Source of the DNA: Nitratireductor pacificus pht-3B
GTDB taxonomy: Bacteria; Pseudomonadota; Alphaproteobacteria; Rhizobiales; Rhizobiaceae
Direction of reading: 5' to 3'
Length of the DNA stretch: 64,000 bases
Assembly: GCF_000300335.1 (NCBI RefSeq)
Contig: NZ_AMRM01000010.1
Coordinates: forward strand, 62,001-126,000
The notes under the pieces were generated by a model. The model did no database searches. It saw nothing but the letters and a program-made list of their open reading frames with translations, and had not been told where the DNA came from. A program made the position numbers and the translations under genes. The stretch's first letter is position 1; each line of letters begins with the position of its first letter. Positions 26,963-40,519 of this stretch are shown piece after piece.

Positions 26963-27387
26963 TGGCCTACTGGCTGTTCAAATCCGAACCCACCTCCTGG
27001 TCCTGGGAGATGCAGAAGAAGAAGGGCGACGCCGGGCAGGAGTGGGATGGCGTGCGCAACTACCAGGCGCGCAACAACATGCGCGAGATGAAGATCGGCG
27101 ATCTGGGCTTCTTCTACCATTCGGTGAAGGAAACCAGCGTGGTCGGCATTGTCGAGGTCTGCGCGCTGGCCCATCACGATTCGACGACCGATGACCCGCG
27201 CTGGGAATGCGTCGATATCCGCGCCGTGAAGGACGTTCCCAACCCTGTGACGCTCGCCGATATCAAGGCCAATCCGAAGCTCTCGGAGATGATCCTGGTC
27301 AACAATTCGCGCCTTTCCGTCCAGCCGGTCAGCAAGGCCGAATGGACCGAAATCTGCCGCATGGGCGGGCTCGACAAGGCTCCCTGA
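26959..27387 (+). CDS. EVE-domain protein
   Basis: 142 residues, a single EVE domain (PUA-like fold): YWLFKSEPTSWSW at the start, then VRNYQARNNMREMKIGDLGFFYHS, and the DPRWECVDIRAV strand. EVE domains bind modified bases in DNA or RNA in a surface pocket; stand-alone ones of this type resemble thymocyte nuclear protein 1. Two adjacent ATGs (26959 and 26962) are possible. The gene overlaps the YciI gene and is followed closely by a methyltransferase. Confidence 0.9.
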   Translation: MMAYWLFKSEPTSWSWEMQKKKGDAGQEWDGVRNYQARNNMREMKIGDLGFFYHSVKETSVVGIVEVCALAHHDSTTDDPRWECVDIRAVKDVPNPVTLADIKANPKLSEMILVNNSRLSVQPVSKAEWTEICRMGGLDKAP

Positions 27388-27396
27388 GAAGGCGCC

Positions 27397-28053
27397 GTGA
27401 AGCACATCACCCCGGACGACGCGGTGGCGTTCATCCGCGCCAACACGGCGCTGACGCGGCCGCCGCATGTGCCGGAGGTCGCCCTGCATCTCGCCGACGA
27501 AGCGCATGATCTGTGGCAGCGCACCGAAGAGGAGCTTGCCGAAATCGGCCTGCCGCCGCCCTTTTGGGCGTTTGCCTGGGCCGGCGGGCAGGGCCTTGCG
27601 CGCTATGTTCTCGACCGTCCCGAAAGCGTGCGCGGATGCAGCGTGCTCGACTTCGCGACCGGCTCCGGGCTGGTCGCCATCGCCGCGATAAAGGCCGGCG
27701 CGCAGCGCGTGCTCGCCGCGGACACCGATCCCTTCTCCCGGCCGACCTGCGCACTCAACATGGCCGCCAATGATGTGGCGTTCGAGACGACTGGGGACGA
27801 TCTAGTCGGCGCCATGGGCGGATGGGATGTCGTGCTGGCTGGCGACGTGTTCTACGACCGGGCGATGACGGACAGGCTGGTGCCCTGGTTCGAACGCCTC
27901 TCGCAGGCAGGGTCACGCGTGATCGTCGGCGATCCCGGCCGCAGCTACCTGCCGCGCGCCCGCCTCACCGAACTGGCCGTCTACGCCGTCCCGGTGACCC
28001 GCGCGCTGGAAGACGCGGAGGTGAAGCGCACCACGGTCTGGCAATTCGCTTGA
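27397..28053 (+). CDS. Class I SAM methyltransferase, ETFB-lysine-methyltransferase-like
   Basis: 218 residues, GTG start nine bases after the EVE stop. The N-terminal PPFWAFAWAGGQGLARYVLD is characteristic of the ETFB lysine methyltransferase/nicotinamide methyltransferase-like group. SAM-binding motif I is VLDFATGSGLVAIAAI, motif II around VLAADTDPFS, and DVVLAGDVFYDR matches the post-I acidic loop. A probable target is the beta subunit of electron transfer flavoprotein; ribosomal L11-type targets are the alternative. Confidence 0.82.
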   Translation: MKHITPDDAVAFIRANTALTRPPHVPEVALHLADEAHDLWQRTEEELAEIGLPPPFWAFAWAGGQGLARYVLDRPESVRGCSVLDFATGSGLVAIAAIKAGAQRVLAADTDPFSRPTCALNMAANDVAFETTGDDLVGAMGGWDVVLAGDVFYDRAMTDRLVPWFERLSQAGSRVIVGDPGRSYLPRARLTELAVYAVPVTRALEDAEVKRTTVWQFA

Positions 28054-28108
28054 CCGCATCCGGGGGTGCGGGTTCAATCCGGCTTGCAGAGCCTTCGAGG
28101 AGGATCCG

Positions 28109-28516
28109 ATGGATTTCGCCGGTCTCAACTATCTTGCCATTCTCGTCGCGGCGATCGCCGCCTTCATCTTCGGCTCGGTCTACTACGGCACGCTCGGCAA
28201 ACCGTGGATGAAGGCCGCGCGGATCAAGCCGGAGGAAGCGAAGATGGCCCCATCCCTCCTGATCACCTCCTTCGTGGCCGAACTGATCATGGCCTGGGTG
28301 CTGGCGGGCGTCATCGGCCATCTGGGCGCGGGCCAGGTCACGCTCTGGAACGGTGTCGTCTCGGGCGCTTTCGTCTGGCTGGGCTTCATGGCCACGACCA
28401 CCGCCGTCAACCAGCGCTATGAGGGATTTGGCTGGAACCTGACCCTGATCGACGCCGGCCACTGGCTGGGCGTGGCCGTCGTGATGGGCGGGATCATCGG
28501 CTGGTTCGGCGTCTAG
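28109..28516 (+). CDS. DUF1761 membrane protein
   Basis: 135 residues, four predicted membrane helices (about 6-26, 50-70, 80-100, 113-133). The first helix ends in GSVYYGTLGKPWMKA, the conserved motif of DUF1761, and the last contains DAGHWLGV. Inner-membrane protein of unknown function; AGGAGG-type ribosome binding site just before the ATG. Confidence 0.85.
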   Translation: MDFAGLNYLAILVAAIAAFIFGSVYYGTLGKPWMKAARIKPEEAKMAPSLLITSFVAELIMAWVLAGVIGHLGAGQVTLWNGVVSGAFVWLGFMATTTAVNQRYEGFGWNLTLIDAGHWLGVAVVMGGIIGWFGV

Positions 28517-28557
28517 GAATACGGGCCCCGGTCGTCAAAACTACCGATAAATACATC

Positions 28558-28584
28558 AATAATGATGTTCTAGACATCATTATT
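28558..28584. promoter_or_regulatory. Perfect 11-bp inverted repeat before the XRE regulator gene
   Basis: AATAATGATGT and ACATCATTATT flank TCTAG. It is strikingly AT-rich against the GC-rich surroundings and is followed by a TTGTATATAC promoter-like stretch and then the XRE gene at 28620. Most likely an operator for that regulator (autoregulation); a weak terminator for the DUF1761 gene is the alternative. Confidence 0.55.
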
Positions 28585-28619
28585 AAAAGCTTGTATATAC
28601 CTACCCAGACGGAGCGCCA

Positions 28620-28889
28620 ATGATCACCGCAGCACAAATGCGCGCCGCCCGCGCCCTTCTGGGTATCGATCAGAAGCAACTGGCCGAGCTTTCGGGCGTC
28701 TCCTTGCCGACGATCCAGCGGATGGAGGCGAGCGAGGGCAATGTGCGCGGCGTGGTCGACACGCTGTCCAAGGTCGTCGAGGCCCTGGCCGCCGCCGGCA
28801 TCGAGCTGATCGGCGACAACGCGCCGAGCACCGGGACCGGGCGCGGTGTGCGTTTCAGGGAACCCGCGGCACGGGCGAAGCCTGTCTGA
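28620..28889 (+). CDS. Small XRE-family helix-turn-helix regulator
   Basis: 89 residues: a single HTH_3 domain (about 3-60), ARALLGIDQKQLAELSGVSLPTIQRME being the HTH itself, with a short C-terminal extension. No effector domain. The gene sits between a palindromic operator candidate and a SulP transporter on the same strand (95 bases downstream), so local control of itself and the transporter is likely. Confidence 0.88.
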   Translation: MITAAQMRAARALLGIDQKQLAELSGVSLPTIQRMEASEGNVRGVVDTLSKVVEALAAAGIELIGDNAPSTGTGRGVRFREPAARAKPV

Positions 28890-28983
28890 ACATTGGCAAC
28901 GGCGACCGCCTGGCGCCCGCACAAACGCCGAATGAGTCTGAAGCCGACGGCACTGCTGCCGGAAGGTATTGGGGGGAGCAGCG

Positions 28984-30675
28984 ATGCCTACCCGCAGGAA
29001 CCAGGTCGATCTTGCCGCGCTTTTCACACCGAAGCTGATCACGGTGTTGCGTGAGGGCTACGGTCTGGATGCGTTCAGGGCCGATGTCATCGCCGGTCTC
29101 ACCGTCGCCATCATCGCGCTTCCCCTTTCCATGGCCATCGCCATCGCCTCCGGCGTGCCGCCGGAGCGGGGTCTTTACACGGCGATCGTCGGTGGTTTCC
29201 TGGTCTCGGCGCTGGGCGGCAGCCGCTTCCAGATCGGCGGTCCGGCGGGTGCCTTCATCGTCCTCGTCTTCGCCACGGTCCAGACGCATGGCATCGACGG
29301 GCTGATCCTCGCGACGTTTCTCTCCGGCTTCATCCTGCTCGCCATCGGCTTCCTGTGGCTCGGCACCTTCATCAAGTATGTTCCCTACCCCGTGACCGTC
29401 GGCTTCACCTCGGGCATCGCCGTCGTCATCCTGGCGAGCCAGATCAGGGATTTTCTCGGACTGATCCTTTCGGGCCCGGAACCCGGCCCGTTCATTCCCA
29501 AGCTGCAGGCACTGGCGACGGCGCTGCCGACGGTGAACAAGGCGTCCCTCGCACTCGCCATCGGCGTGGTCGCCGTCATCCTCGGCCTGCGCCGCGTCAG
29601 ACCGCATTGGCCGGGCTTTCTCATCGCCGTCGCGCTCGCGACGTGCGTGGCATGGGTGTCCGGCCTTCCCGTCGAGACCATCGGCACGCGCTTCGGCGGC
29701 ATTCCGCAGATGCTCCCCGCGCCGCACCTGCCGGCGTTGTCGCTGGAGAAGATCGTCGCCGTCCTGCCGTCTGCGCTGTCCTTCGCCCTGCTCGGCGGCA
29801 TCGAGAGCCTGCTCTCCGCCGTCGTCGCGGACAGCATGACCGGCCGGCGGCACCGGTCCAATTGCGAGTTGGTGGCGCAGGGGATCGCCAACATCGGGTC
29901 GGCGCTGTTCGGCGGCATCTGCGTGACCGGCACCATCGCCCGCACGGCGGCGAATGTGCGCGCCGGTTCGCGCGGGCCGGTGTCCGGCATGCTTCACGCG
30001 CTGTTCCTGCTCGCCTTCATGCTGATCGCCGCGCCGCTGGCGCGCTTCATCCCGCTCGCGGCCCTCGCCGCCATTCTCGTGGTCGTCGCCTGGAACATGG
30101 CGGAGAAGCATCAGTTCGGCGCGCTCCTGCGCTCTTCCGGCGGCGATGCGGCGGTGCTCCTCGTCACCTTCCTGCTGGTGGTGTTCCGCGACCTGACCGA
30201 AGGCATCCTGGTCGGCTTCGGCCTCGGCGCGCTGCTGTTCCTGCACCGCATGTCGGAGATGGTGCGCGTTGAGCACGGCATGGCGTCGATCGCCGACCGC
30301 CCCGACAATGGCGAACAACCCTATGCGCCCGATATCGCTACCGATGACGACATCGTCGTCTACCGGATTTCCGGCGCATTCTTCTTCGGCGCGGCATCCG
30401 CCGTTGCCGCGGCACTCGACCGCATCGGCGGACAGCCGAAAGCCTATGTCATCGACATCTCCGCGGTCAGCTTCCTCGATTCCACGGCCGCCTCCACCAT
30501 CGAGGGCTTCGTCCGCAAGGCGGGACGGCATGGCGCGGGCCTGTATCTGGTCGGCGCCAGCCAGCCGATGCATCGCCTGTTGCGGACGCACGGCCTGCAT
30601 GCGCCACAAGTGCGCTTCTACGGAAGCCTGGAAGAAGCCACGGCCGCCGCGCGGCGGGCCATCGCGACCGCGTGA
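28984..30675 (+). CDS. SulP-family anion transporter with STAS domain
   Basis: 563 residues from ATG 28984 behind a GGGGGAG ribosome binding site. About 12-14 membrane helices (25-420), with the SulP signatures LTVAIIALPLSMAIAIASGVPPERGLYTAIV and VGFTSGIAVVI, then a cytoplasmic STAS domain (about 450-555) carrying VIDISAVSFLDSTAASTIEGF. Transports sulfate, bicarbonate or dicarboxylates; substrate not predictable. Probably regulated by the preceding XRE protein. Convergent with yciB, seven bases apart. Confidence 0.93.
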   Translation: MPTRRNQVDLAALFTPKLITVLREGYGLDAFRADVIAGLTVAIIALPLSMAIAIASGVPPERGLYTAIVGGFLVSALGGSRFQIGGPAGAFIVLVFATVQTHGIDGLILATFLSGFILLAIGFLWLGTFIKYVPYPVTVGFTSGIAVVILASQIRDFLGLILSGPEPGPFIPKLQALATALPTVNKASLALAIGVVAVILGLRRVRPHWPGFLIAVALATCVAWVSGLPVETIGTRFGGIPQMLPAPHLPALSLEKIVAVLPSALSFALLGGIESLLSAVVADSMTGRRHRSNCELVAQGIANIGSALFGGICVTGTIARTAANVRAGSRGPVSGMLHALFLLAFMLIAAPLARFIPLAALAAILVVVAWNMAEKHQFGALLRSSGGDAAVLLVTFLLVVFRDLTEGILVGFGLGALLFLHRMSEMVRVEHGMASIADRPDNGEQPYAPDIATDDDIVVYRISGAFFFGAASAVAAALDRIGGQPKAYVIDISAVSFLDSTAASTIEGFVRKAGRHGAGLYLVGASQPMHRLLRTHGLHAPQVRFYGSLEEATAAARRAIATA

Positions 30676-30682
30676 GACGCGG

Positions 30683-31324
30683 CTATTTCGTCGGCTCTTC
30701 CAGCGAATGCCGCATGATCAGCGGCATCTGGCTCATGGTGAAGAGGATGGTGATCGGCATGATGCCCCAGACCTTGAAGGCGACCCAGGCGTCGGTGGAG
30801 AAGGAGCGCCAGACGACCTCGTTGACCACCGCAAGGAACAGGAAGAACAGCCCCCAGCGCAGCGTAAGCTTGCGCCAGCCCTCCGCGTCGAGCTTGAAGG
30901 CGGAATCGAACACATAGCCGAGCAGCGATTTCCCGAAGGCGAGGCCGCCGAGCAGGATCGCGCCGAACAGCGTGTTGACGATGGTCGGCTTCATCTTGAT
31001 GAAGGTCTCGTTGTGCAGATAGAGCGTCAGCGCACCGAAGATCAGCACCACGACGCCGGAAACCAGTGGCATGATCGGCAGGGTGCGGGTCAGTACCCAG
31101 GATACGGCAAGCGCGATCACCGTCGCCGCCATGAACAGCCCGGTCGCCATGAAGATCGGCCCGCCGAGGGCCGCCAGCGCCGGGAATCGCTCGGCCAGCC
31201 ATTCGCCGCGCGCGTTGACGAAGAAGAACACCATCAGCGGCCCGAGCTCCAGCACCAGCTTCAGGAGCGGGTTGAGTTCCTTCCGCTTCGGGTCCGAGGG
31301 ATCGCGTTCGAGAAGACGGGTCAT
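30683..31324 (-). CDS. yciB: Inner-membrane septation-type protein YciB
   Basis: 213 residues from ATG 31324 (a GTG nine bases upstream is in frame). Five or six membrane helices; hallmarks are [20 protein letters not shown] and [19 protein letters not shown], with W-rich [18 protein letters not shown] at the end. Also called intracellular septation protein A; linked to cell-envelope and division homeostasis. Downstream neighbour of ftsY in the order, here separated by a palindromic element. Confidence 0.95.
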   Translation of the reverse strand: MTRLLERDPSDPKRKELNPLLKLVLELGPLMVFFFVNARGEWLAERFPALAALGGPIFMATGLFMAATVIALAVSWVLTRTLPIMPLVSGVVVLIFGALTLYLHNETFIKMKPTIVNTLFGAILLGGLAFGKSLLGYVFDSAFKLDAEGWRKLTLRWGLFFLFLAVVNEVVWRSFSTDAWVAFKVWGIMPITILFTMSQMPLIMRHSLEEPTK

Positions 31325-31357
31325 TGGACGCACTCCCGGAAGACGTTCGGCGCCCTG

Positions 31358-31511
31358 CCCCCCTCTGCCCTGCCGGGCATCTCCCCCTCAAAGGGGGAGA
31401 TCAGGTGGCGGAAGCCTTGGTGCCAATCACCAATGTTGCAGAACCGCGAAACCGTCCGTGCGGGCCATTCTACCCCCTTGAGGGGGAGATGCCCGGCAGG
31501 ACAGAGGGGGG
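31358..31511. repeat. 154-bp palindromic element, sister of the one at 14399
   Basis: Arms 31358-31391 and 31478-31511 are inverted 34-base copies with one mismatch and share the C-rich CTCTGYCCTGCCGGRCATCT core of the element at 14399-14549. The interior (about 86 bases) is unrelated to the other copy. It lies in the gap between ftsY and yciB, both on the minus strand, and could affect read-through between them. Confidence 0.85.
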
Positions 31512-31535
31512 TATCCAGGTTCAAGCGCGTCAAAA

Positions 31536-32592
31536 CTAAGCCACTCCCGCAATCGCCTTGGCGAAATCGCTCGCCGAAAAGGGTTCCAGATCGTCGACCT
31601 GCTCGCCGACACCGATGAAATAGACCGGCAGCTTGTGCTTGGCGGCGATGGACACGAGGATGCCGCCCCGCGCCGTGCCGTCGAGCTTGGTCATGACAAG
31701 GCCGTTGACGCCCGCAACATTGCGGAAGATTTCGACCTGATTAAGGGCGTTCTGCCCGGTGGTCGCATCGACCGTCTGGAGGACGGTGTGCGGCGCATCC
31801 GGATCATGCTTGCCGAGCACGCGGACGATCTTCTCCAGCTCCGCCATCAGCTCGGCCTTGTTCTGCAACCGGCCGGCCGTGTCGATGATCAGCACGTCGG
31901 AGCCGGCTTCCTTCGCCTTTTCATAGGCATCGAAGGCGAGGCCCGCCGCGTCGGCGCCAAGTTTTGAGGAAACGACGGGCGAGCCGGTGCGCTCGCCCCA
32001 GATCCTGAGCTGCTCGATGGCCGCCGCGCGGAACGTGTCGCCGGCACCCAGCGTCACGGACAGGCCGCCCTCGACCAGCTTCGCGGCAAGCTTGCCGATG
32101 GTGGTCGTCTTGCCGGTGCCGTTGACGCCGACCACGAGGATGACATGCGGCTTGTGCGACAGGTCGAGTTCCAGGGGCATGGCGACGGGCGCCAGCACCT
32201 TCTCGATTTCCTCGGCCATCACCGCCTGCACTTCCTCGCCGGAAATGTCCTTGCCGTAGCGGCCCGACGCGAGCGCATCGGTCACCCGCATCGCCGTCTC
32301 CAGGCCAAGATCGGCGCGCAGCAGCACGTCTTCCAGATCCTGCAGCGTGTCCTCGTCCAGCTTCCGCTTGGTGAAGACACCGGCGATGTTGTCGCGCAGC
32401 TCGCGCGACGAGCGCGACAGCCCTTCGCGCAGCCGCTGGTACCAGGGCTTCTTCGGCGCGGCAGCCGGCTCGGGCGCCGCCTCACCCTTCCGCTCGACGG
32501 TCTTGGCGACGGTGAGCCTGGCCGGAGGAACGACCGCCGCAGCTTGATCTTCTACCTTCGGCTCCGGAGCGGCATCGGCTTCCCGGGCATCG

Positions 32593-32600
<8 letters not shown>
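31536..32600 (-). CDS. ftsY: FtsY, SRP receptor GTPase: NG-domain part (separate frame)
   Basis: 354 residues from a TTG at 32600 preceded by AGGAG at good spacing. The N domain ([21 protein letters not shown]..., about 49-125) and G domain are intact: G1 [41 protein letters not shown] and the closing [12 protein letters not shown]. It is the receptor that docks SRP-ribosome complexes at the inner membrane. The upstream coding region (32593-33309) is in another frame, overlapping as TTGATTGA. So either the NG domain is made by coupled reinitiation or ftsY is frameshifted here. NG domains lacking the A region retain activity in other bacteria, so function is plausible. Confidence 0.9.
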
Positions 32601-33309
<709 letters not shown>

Positions 33310-33313
33310 CCCG

Positions 33314-34597
<1,284 letters not shown>

Positions 34598-35479
34598 TCA
34601 GGCCGCCCCCTCCGTTTCCCGCTGCCAGGCACCCGTTGCCGGATCGAAACGGCCGGAGAACTCCCAGGCCGCCGGGCCGGTCATGATGACGTGATCGTCC
34701 TCGCGCCATAGAAGGTCGAGCGCGCCACCAGGCACGGTCACCGTGACATGGCGTCCCGTTCGGCCGGTGCGTGCGGCGGCGACGGCGGCGGCGCAGGCGG
34801 CGGAGCCGCAGGCGAGCGTCAGCCCGGCTCCACGCTCCCAGGTGCGCAGCGTCAGCGCTTCGTCGGACGTGATCCGGGCGAGCGAGATGTTGGCGCGCTC
34901 GGGAAAGATCGGATGGTTCTCGAGCAGCGGACCGAAACGGGCGAGATCATAGGAATTGATATCCTGCTCCACCCAGAAGATCGCGTGTGGATTGCCCATC
35001 GAGACCACCGAGGGCGAATGCAGCACCGGCGCGTCGATCGGCCCGACCTGCAACTCGATCATCCGCGTGTCGCGGAATTCCTCAGCAAGCGGAATCTCCT
35101 GCCAGCCGAAGCGCGGCCTGCCCATGTCGACGGAGATCAGCCCGTCCTCGTGCTCGGTGGCGCTGATGATGCCGGCGACGGTCTGGAAGGTGAAGGCCTT
35201 CCGCCCGGTCTCGGCGGACAGGGCCTGCACCACGCAGCGCGTGCCGTTGCCGCAGGCCTGCGCCTGGCTGCCGTCGGAGTTGAGGATCTCGATATAGTTC
35301 TGCGTGCCGGCGATGCGCGGGTCGTGGATCGCCATGATCTGGTCGAAACGCGTTGCCGGATCGGCGTTCAGCGCGCGCGCGGCCTCGGCGGCGACGCGAT
35401 CCGTGCGCCCGCGCATGTCGGCGACGATGATCGCGTTGCCGAGGCCGTTCATCTTCGCAAAAGCTGCCAGTTCCGCCAT
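34598..35479 (-). CDS. dapF: Diaminopimelate epimerase
   Basis: 293 residues from ATG 35479. Interconverts LL- and meso-diaminopimelate for peptidoglycan and lysine. The two catalytic cysteines are in QACGNGTRC and [19 protein letters not shown] and NPHAIFWVE are conserved. First gene of dapF-mtaB-ftsY. A 41-base hairpin lies in its leader at 35507-35547. Confidence 0.97.
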   Translation of the reverse strand: MAELAAFAKMNGLGNAIIVADMRGRTDRVAAEAARALNADPATRFDQIMAIHDPRIAGTQNYIEILNSDGSQAQACGNGTRCVVQALSAETGRKAFTFQTVAGIISATEHEDGLISVDMGRPRFGWQEIPLAEEFRDTRMIELQVGPIDAPVLHSPSVVSMGNPHAIFWVEQDINSYDLARFGPLLENHPIFPERANISLARITSDEALTLRTWERGAGLTLACGSAACAAAVAAARTGRTGRHVTVTVPGGALDLLWREDDHVIMTGPAAWEFSGRFDPATGAWQRETEGAA

Positions 35480-35506
35480 CCGGACCCCGATGCCTGGATT
35501 CAATGA

Positions 35507-35547
35507 CTTGCAGCGTCATGCGCCTCGAAGGATCACGACGCTGCAAG
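35507..35547 (-). other. Hairpin in the dapF leader
   Basis: CTTGCAGCGT and ACGCTGCAAG form a 10-bp perfect stem around a 21-base loop, 28-68 bases upstream of the dapF ATG. No match to a riboswitch I recognise. The rest of 35548-35671 shows no gene; a short plus-strand reading frame here overlaps the leader and has no family features. Confidence 0.45.
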
Positions 35548-35671
35548 GGTCTGGCGCCTATATGGCTGATGACGGGCGAAATTACCAGACGAACGGCGGC
35601 AGGCGCGTGTCCGTCAGCCGTCCTCTTCGCCGAAGCGAACCGGCCAACGGAGGGTCCCGCGTCGGGCCCGG

Positions 35672-35833
35672 CTAGGCGATGACCACGATGCCCAGCACGG
35701 CGAGCAGGAACAGCACCAGGACAATGGCGATCAGCAGCTTCACGCCCGTCATGGCGGCACCGGCAATACTGTTCATGCCGAGAAGACCGGCAACCGCAGC
35801 AACAATCAGAAGAATAAGAATCCATTTGAGCAT
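35672..35833 (-). CDS. DUF1328 small membrane protein (YtjA-like)
   Basis: 53 residues, two membrane helices: MLKWILILLIVAAVAGLLG, then IAGAAMTGVKLLIAIVLVLFLLAV. The LKW start and the GxxxIAGAA turn are diagnostic of DUF1328. AAGGGG ribosome binding site six bases before the ATG. Monocistronic small inner-membrane protein, often stress-induced in related bacteria; function unknown. The 261-base gap to omp19 holds no other gene; TATAGT at 36008-36013 may be the omp19 -10 box. Confidence 0.9.
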   Translation of the reverse strand: MLKWILILLIVAAVAGLLGMNSIAGAAMTGVKLLIAIVLVLFLLAVLGIVVIA

Positions 35834-36094
35834 AATCGTACCCCTTGTTGCGGCCCATCATTGAAGTCCCGGGTCGCGTCGGGTCTTAACGCCGGGGTCG
35901 AACCCTGGTTCCCTGCGGCGCGGATCCCGGTGTTGCCGAGTGTTGCTGATTGGAGACAGTCGGCGCGCATCGACTTCGAAACCGGTTCTTAACCACGCCT
36001 GGGCTGTTATAGTTGCGAAAGTTGCCACGATTGGCGTTTCGAATGGAACTCTTAGACGAGTCGGCGCATTAAGCGCCGCAACGGAGAGACACGC

Positions 36095-36628
36095 ATGCCG
36101 CACACAAAATTCGCATTCATGGCAGTTTCACTGCTTGCGCTCACTCTTGGCGGCTGCACCAGCGAGCGCTTTGCATCCGCGGGCGGCAACCGCGCGCCTG
36201 CGCCTTTGGCAGCAGCCCCTTCCGGAACGGTGACCTCCAGCCAGCTTCCGCCTCCGTCCGCCCCGACCAACCCTTCCGATTTCCCGGCGCCGCCGGAGCA
36301 GGGCACGCAGGTCGCGGCACTCGATCCGAACGCCGCCGCAAACGCCCCGGAAGTTTCCTCCGGCGCCGTCGCAGGCGTGTGGAGCGTGAACGTCGCGGGC
36401 CAGTCCTGCCGCGTGGCGACGCCGCAGACCAAGTTCGGCGCCGGCTACCGCGCCGGCCCCCTGCGTTGCCCGGCACCCATGGATGGCGTGAAGTCCTGGA
36501 ACGTCGAAGGCAAGCAGTTGGCGTTTTACGATGCGAATGGCGGTGTCTTGGCCCGGCTCTATTCCTCGGGTGCGGAACGCTTCGACGGGCAGACGACCAG
36601 CGGCCAGCCGATCTCCCTGACACGCTAG
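36095..36628 (+). CDS. Omp19-type outer membrane lipoprotein (protease inhibitor family)
   Basis: 177 residues. Signal peptide with lipobox LGGC (Cys21), a Pro/Ala-rich linker (about 28-88), and a C-terminal Inh/omp19 beta-barrel domain: GVWSVNVAGQSCRVATPQTK, FGAGYRAGPLRCP with two cysteines, and AFYDANGGVLARLYSSG. Brucella Omp19 is a surface lipoprotein that inhibits host and gut proteases. This protein matches it closely in order and motifs. Confidence 0.92.
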   Translation: MPHTKFAFMAVSLLALTLGGCTSERFASAGGNRAPAPLAAAPSGTVTSSQLPPPSAPTNPSDFPAPPEQGTQVAALDPNAAANAPEVSSGAVAGVWSVNVAGQSCRVATPQTKFGAGYRAGPLRCPAPMDGVKSWNVEGKQLAFYDANGGVLARLYSSGAERFDGQTTSGQPISLTR

Positions 36629-36636
36629 AGGTTCCG

Positions 36637-36658
36637 GCCGAAGCGGCATCGCTTCGGC
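36637..36658. terminator. Hairpin after omp19, possible terminator
   Basis: GCCGAAGC/GCTTCGGC stem with loop GGCATC eight bases after the omp19 stop. No T-run, so termination is uncertain. Confidence 0.35.
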
Positions 36659-36789
36659 ACCGAAGAATGTGGCAAGAGAAGAGTCCAGAACAGTTCAGGC
36701 GGGCCGGGTCATCATGAGATCGCTCCGGGATCGGACCCTGGACCCCCAGTTTTCATCCTGCGGCCGGCCGGCCGATCCGAAAGCCCATC

Positions 36790-37998
36790 ATGACGCTGCG
36801 TGACGGCCTCGTTGTTCATCCTTCCGTCGCGCAACGCTACGATCACCTGGTGGAAACGGGCGCGCTGACGCGCGATCCGATCCAGATGAAGGTGGCCGCC
36901 GCCCTCGATCACCTGATCGGCGAGATCTGCGACAAGCGCCTGGCGCGCAAGTCCAGCGCGCTTGGTTGGTTGTTCGCCAAGCGCGACAGGACCCGCGAAC
37001 CCGTCCGGGGGCTTTACGTCCATGGCGGCGTCGGCCGCGGCAAGACCATGCTGATGGACCTGTTCTTCGAGCTTGTGCCGGTCGAGCACAAGCGCCGCGC
37101 GCATTTCAACGACTTCATGGCCGACGTCCACGACCGGATCGGCCGGCACCGCGCCGCACTGAAGGCCGGCGAAACGCGGGAGGCCGACCCGATCGGCCCC
37201 GTGGCGGCCGCGCTGGCGAAGGAAGCCTGGGTCCTGTGCTTCGACGAATTCACGGTCACGGACATCGCCGACGCGATGATCCTGTCGCGCCTGTTCGCGG
37301 CCCTGTTCGAGCGCGGCGTCGTGCTCGTGGCCACCTCCAACGTCGCGCCGGACGATCTTTACCGCAACGGCCTGAACCGGGGTCTGTTCCTGCCCTTCAT
37401 CGGCATTCTGAAGCAGCATACGCGCATCCTGGAACTGGACGCCGACACGGATTACCGGTTGCGGAAGCTCAACCGCATGCCCGTCTACATGACGCCGGAC
37501 GACGACGACGCCGAACGCCAGATGGACGAAGCGTGGGGAACGGTCGCAGACGGGCGCGAGCCGGAAGCCCGCACCCTTAGCGTGAAGGGACGCAAGATCC
37601 CCGTAGAGCGGGCGGTGGGTCGCGCAGCGCGCTTTTCCTTCGCGGAGCTGTGCGAAAAACCCCTGGGCGCGCGCGACTATCTCGCCATCGCCGCAGCGTT
37701 CGACACGCTCTTCATCGATCACGTGCCGGTGATGGACCTGTCGCGCCGCAACGAGGCGAAGCGCTTCATCCTGCTGATCGACACATTGTACGACAGCCAT
37801 GCCCGCCTGTTGCTCTCCGCCGCGGCGGCTCCCGAGGCGCTCTACCAGGCAACATCGGGAACGGAGGCGTTCGAGTTCGAGCGCACCGTCTCCCGCCTGA
37901 TCGAGATGCAGAGCCACGACTGGCTCGCCGGGACGGCGGCGCTGAACGGCGCGGCGTCCCGTGACGGCGAAACCGCCGCCACTGCATATCCGGGATAG
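36790..37998 (+). CDS. zapE: Cell division ATPase ZapE (AFG1 family)
   Basis: 402 residues. AAA-type P-loop GGVGRGKTMLMDLF near 77-90, the LCFDEFTVTDIADAMIL Walker B region and the family-specific RAHFNDFMADVH and ATSNVAPDDLYRNGLNR. Bacterial members associate with the Z ring under stress; mitochondrial AFG1/LACE1 relatives act in respiratory-complex turnover. Commonly found directly upstream of mdh in this order. Confidence 0.94.
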   Translation: MTLRDGLVVHPSVAQRYDHLVETGALTRDPIQMKVAAALDHLIGEICDKRLARKSSALGWLFAKRDRTREPVRGLYVHGGVGRGKTMLMDLFFELVPVEHKRRAHFNDFMADVHDRIGRHRAALKAGETREADPIGPVAAALAKEAWVLCFDEFTVTDIADAMILSRLFAALFERGVVLVATSNVAPDDLYRNGLNRGLFLPFIGILKQHTRILELDADTDYRLRKLNRMPVYMTPDDDDAERQMDEAWGTVADGREPEARTLSVKGRKIPVERAVGRAARFSFAELCEKPLGARDYLAIAAAFDTLFIDHVPVMDLSRRNEAKRFILLIDTLYDSHARLLLSAAAAPEALYQATSGTEAFEFERTVSRLIEMQSHDWLAGTAALNGAASRDGETAATAYPG

Positions 37999-39303
<1,305 letters not shown>

Positions 39304-39316
39304 GAACAGCGGCCCC

Positions 39317-40513
<1,197 letters not shown>

Positions 40514-40519
40514 GCCAAG

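Noticed and set aside
35506-35675. Plus-strand small frame upstream of the DUF1328 gene
   Set aside because: Runs antisense across the dapF leader and contains a hairpin; no ribosome binding site and no family resemblance.
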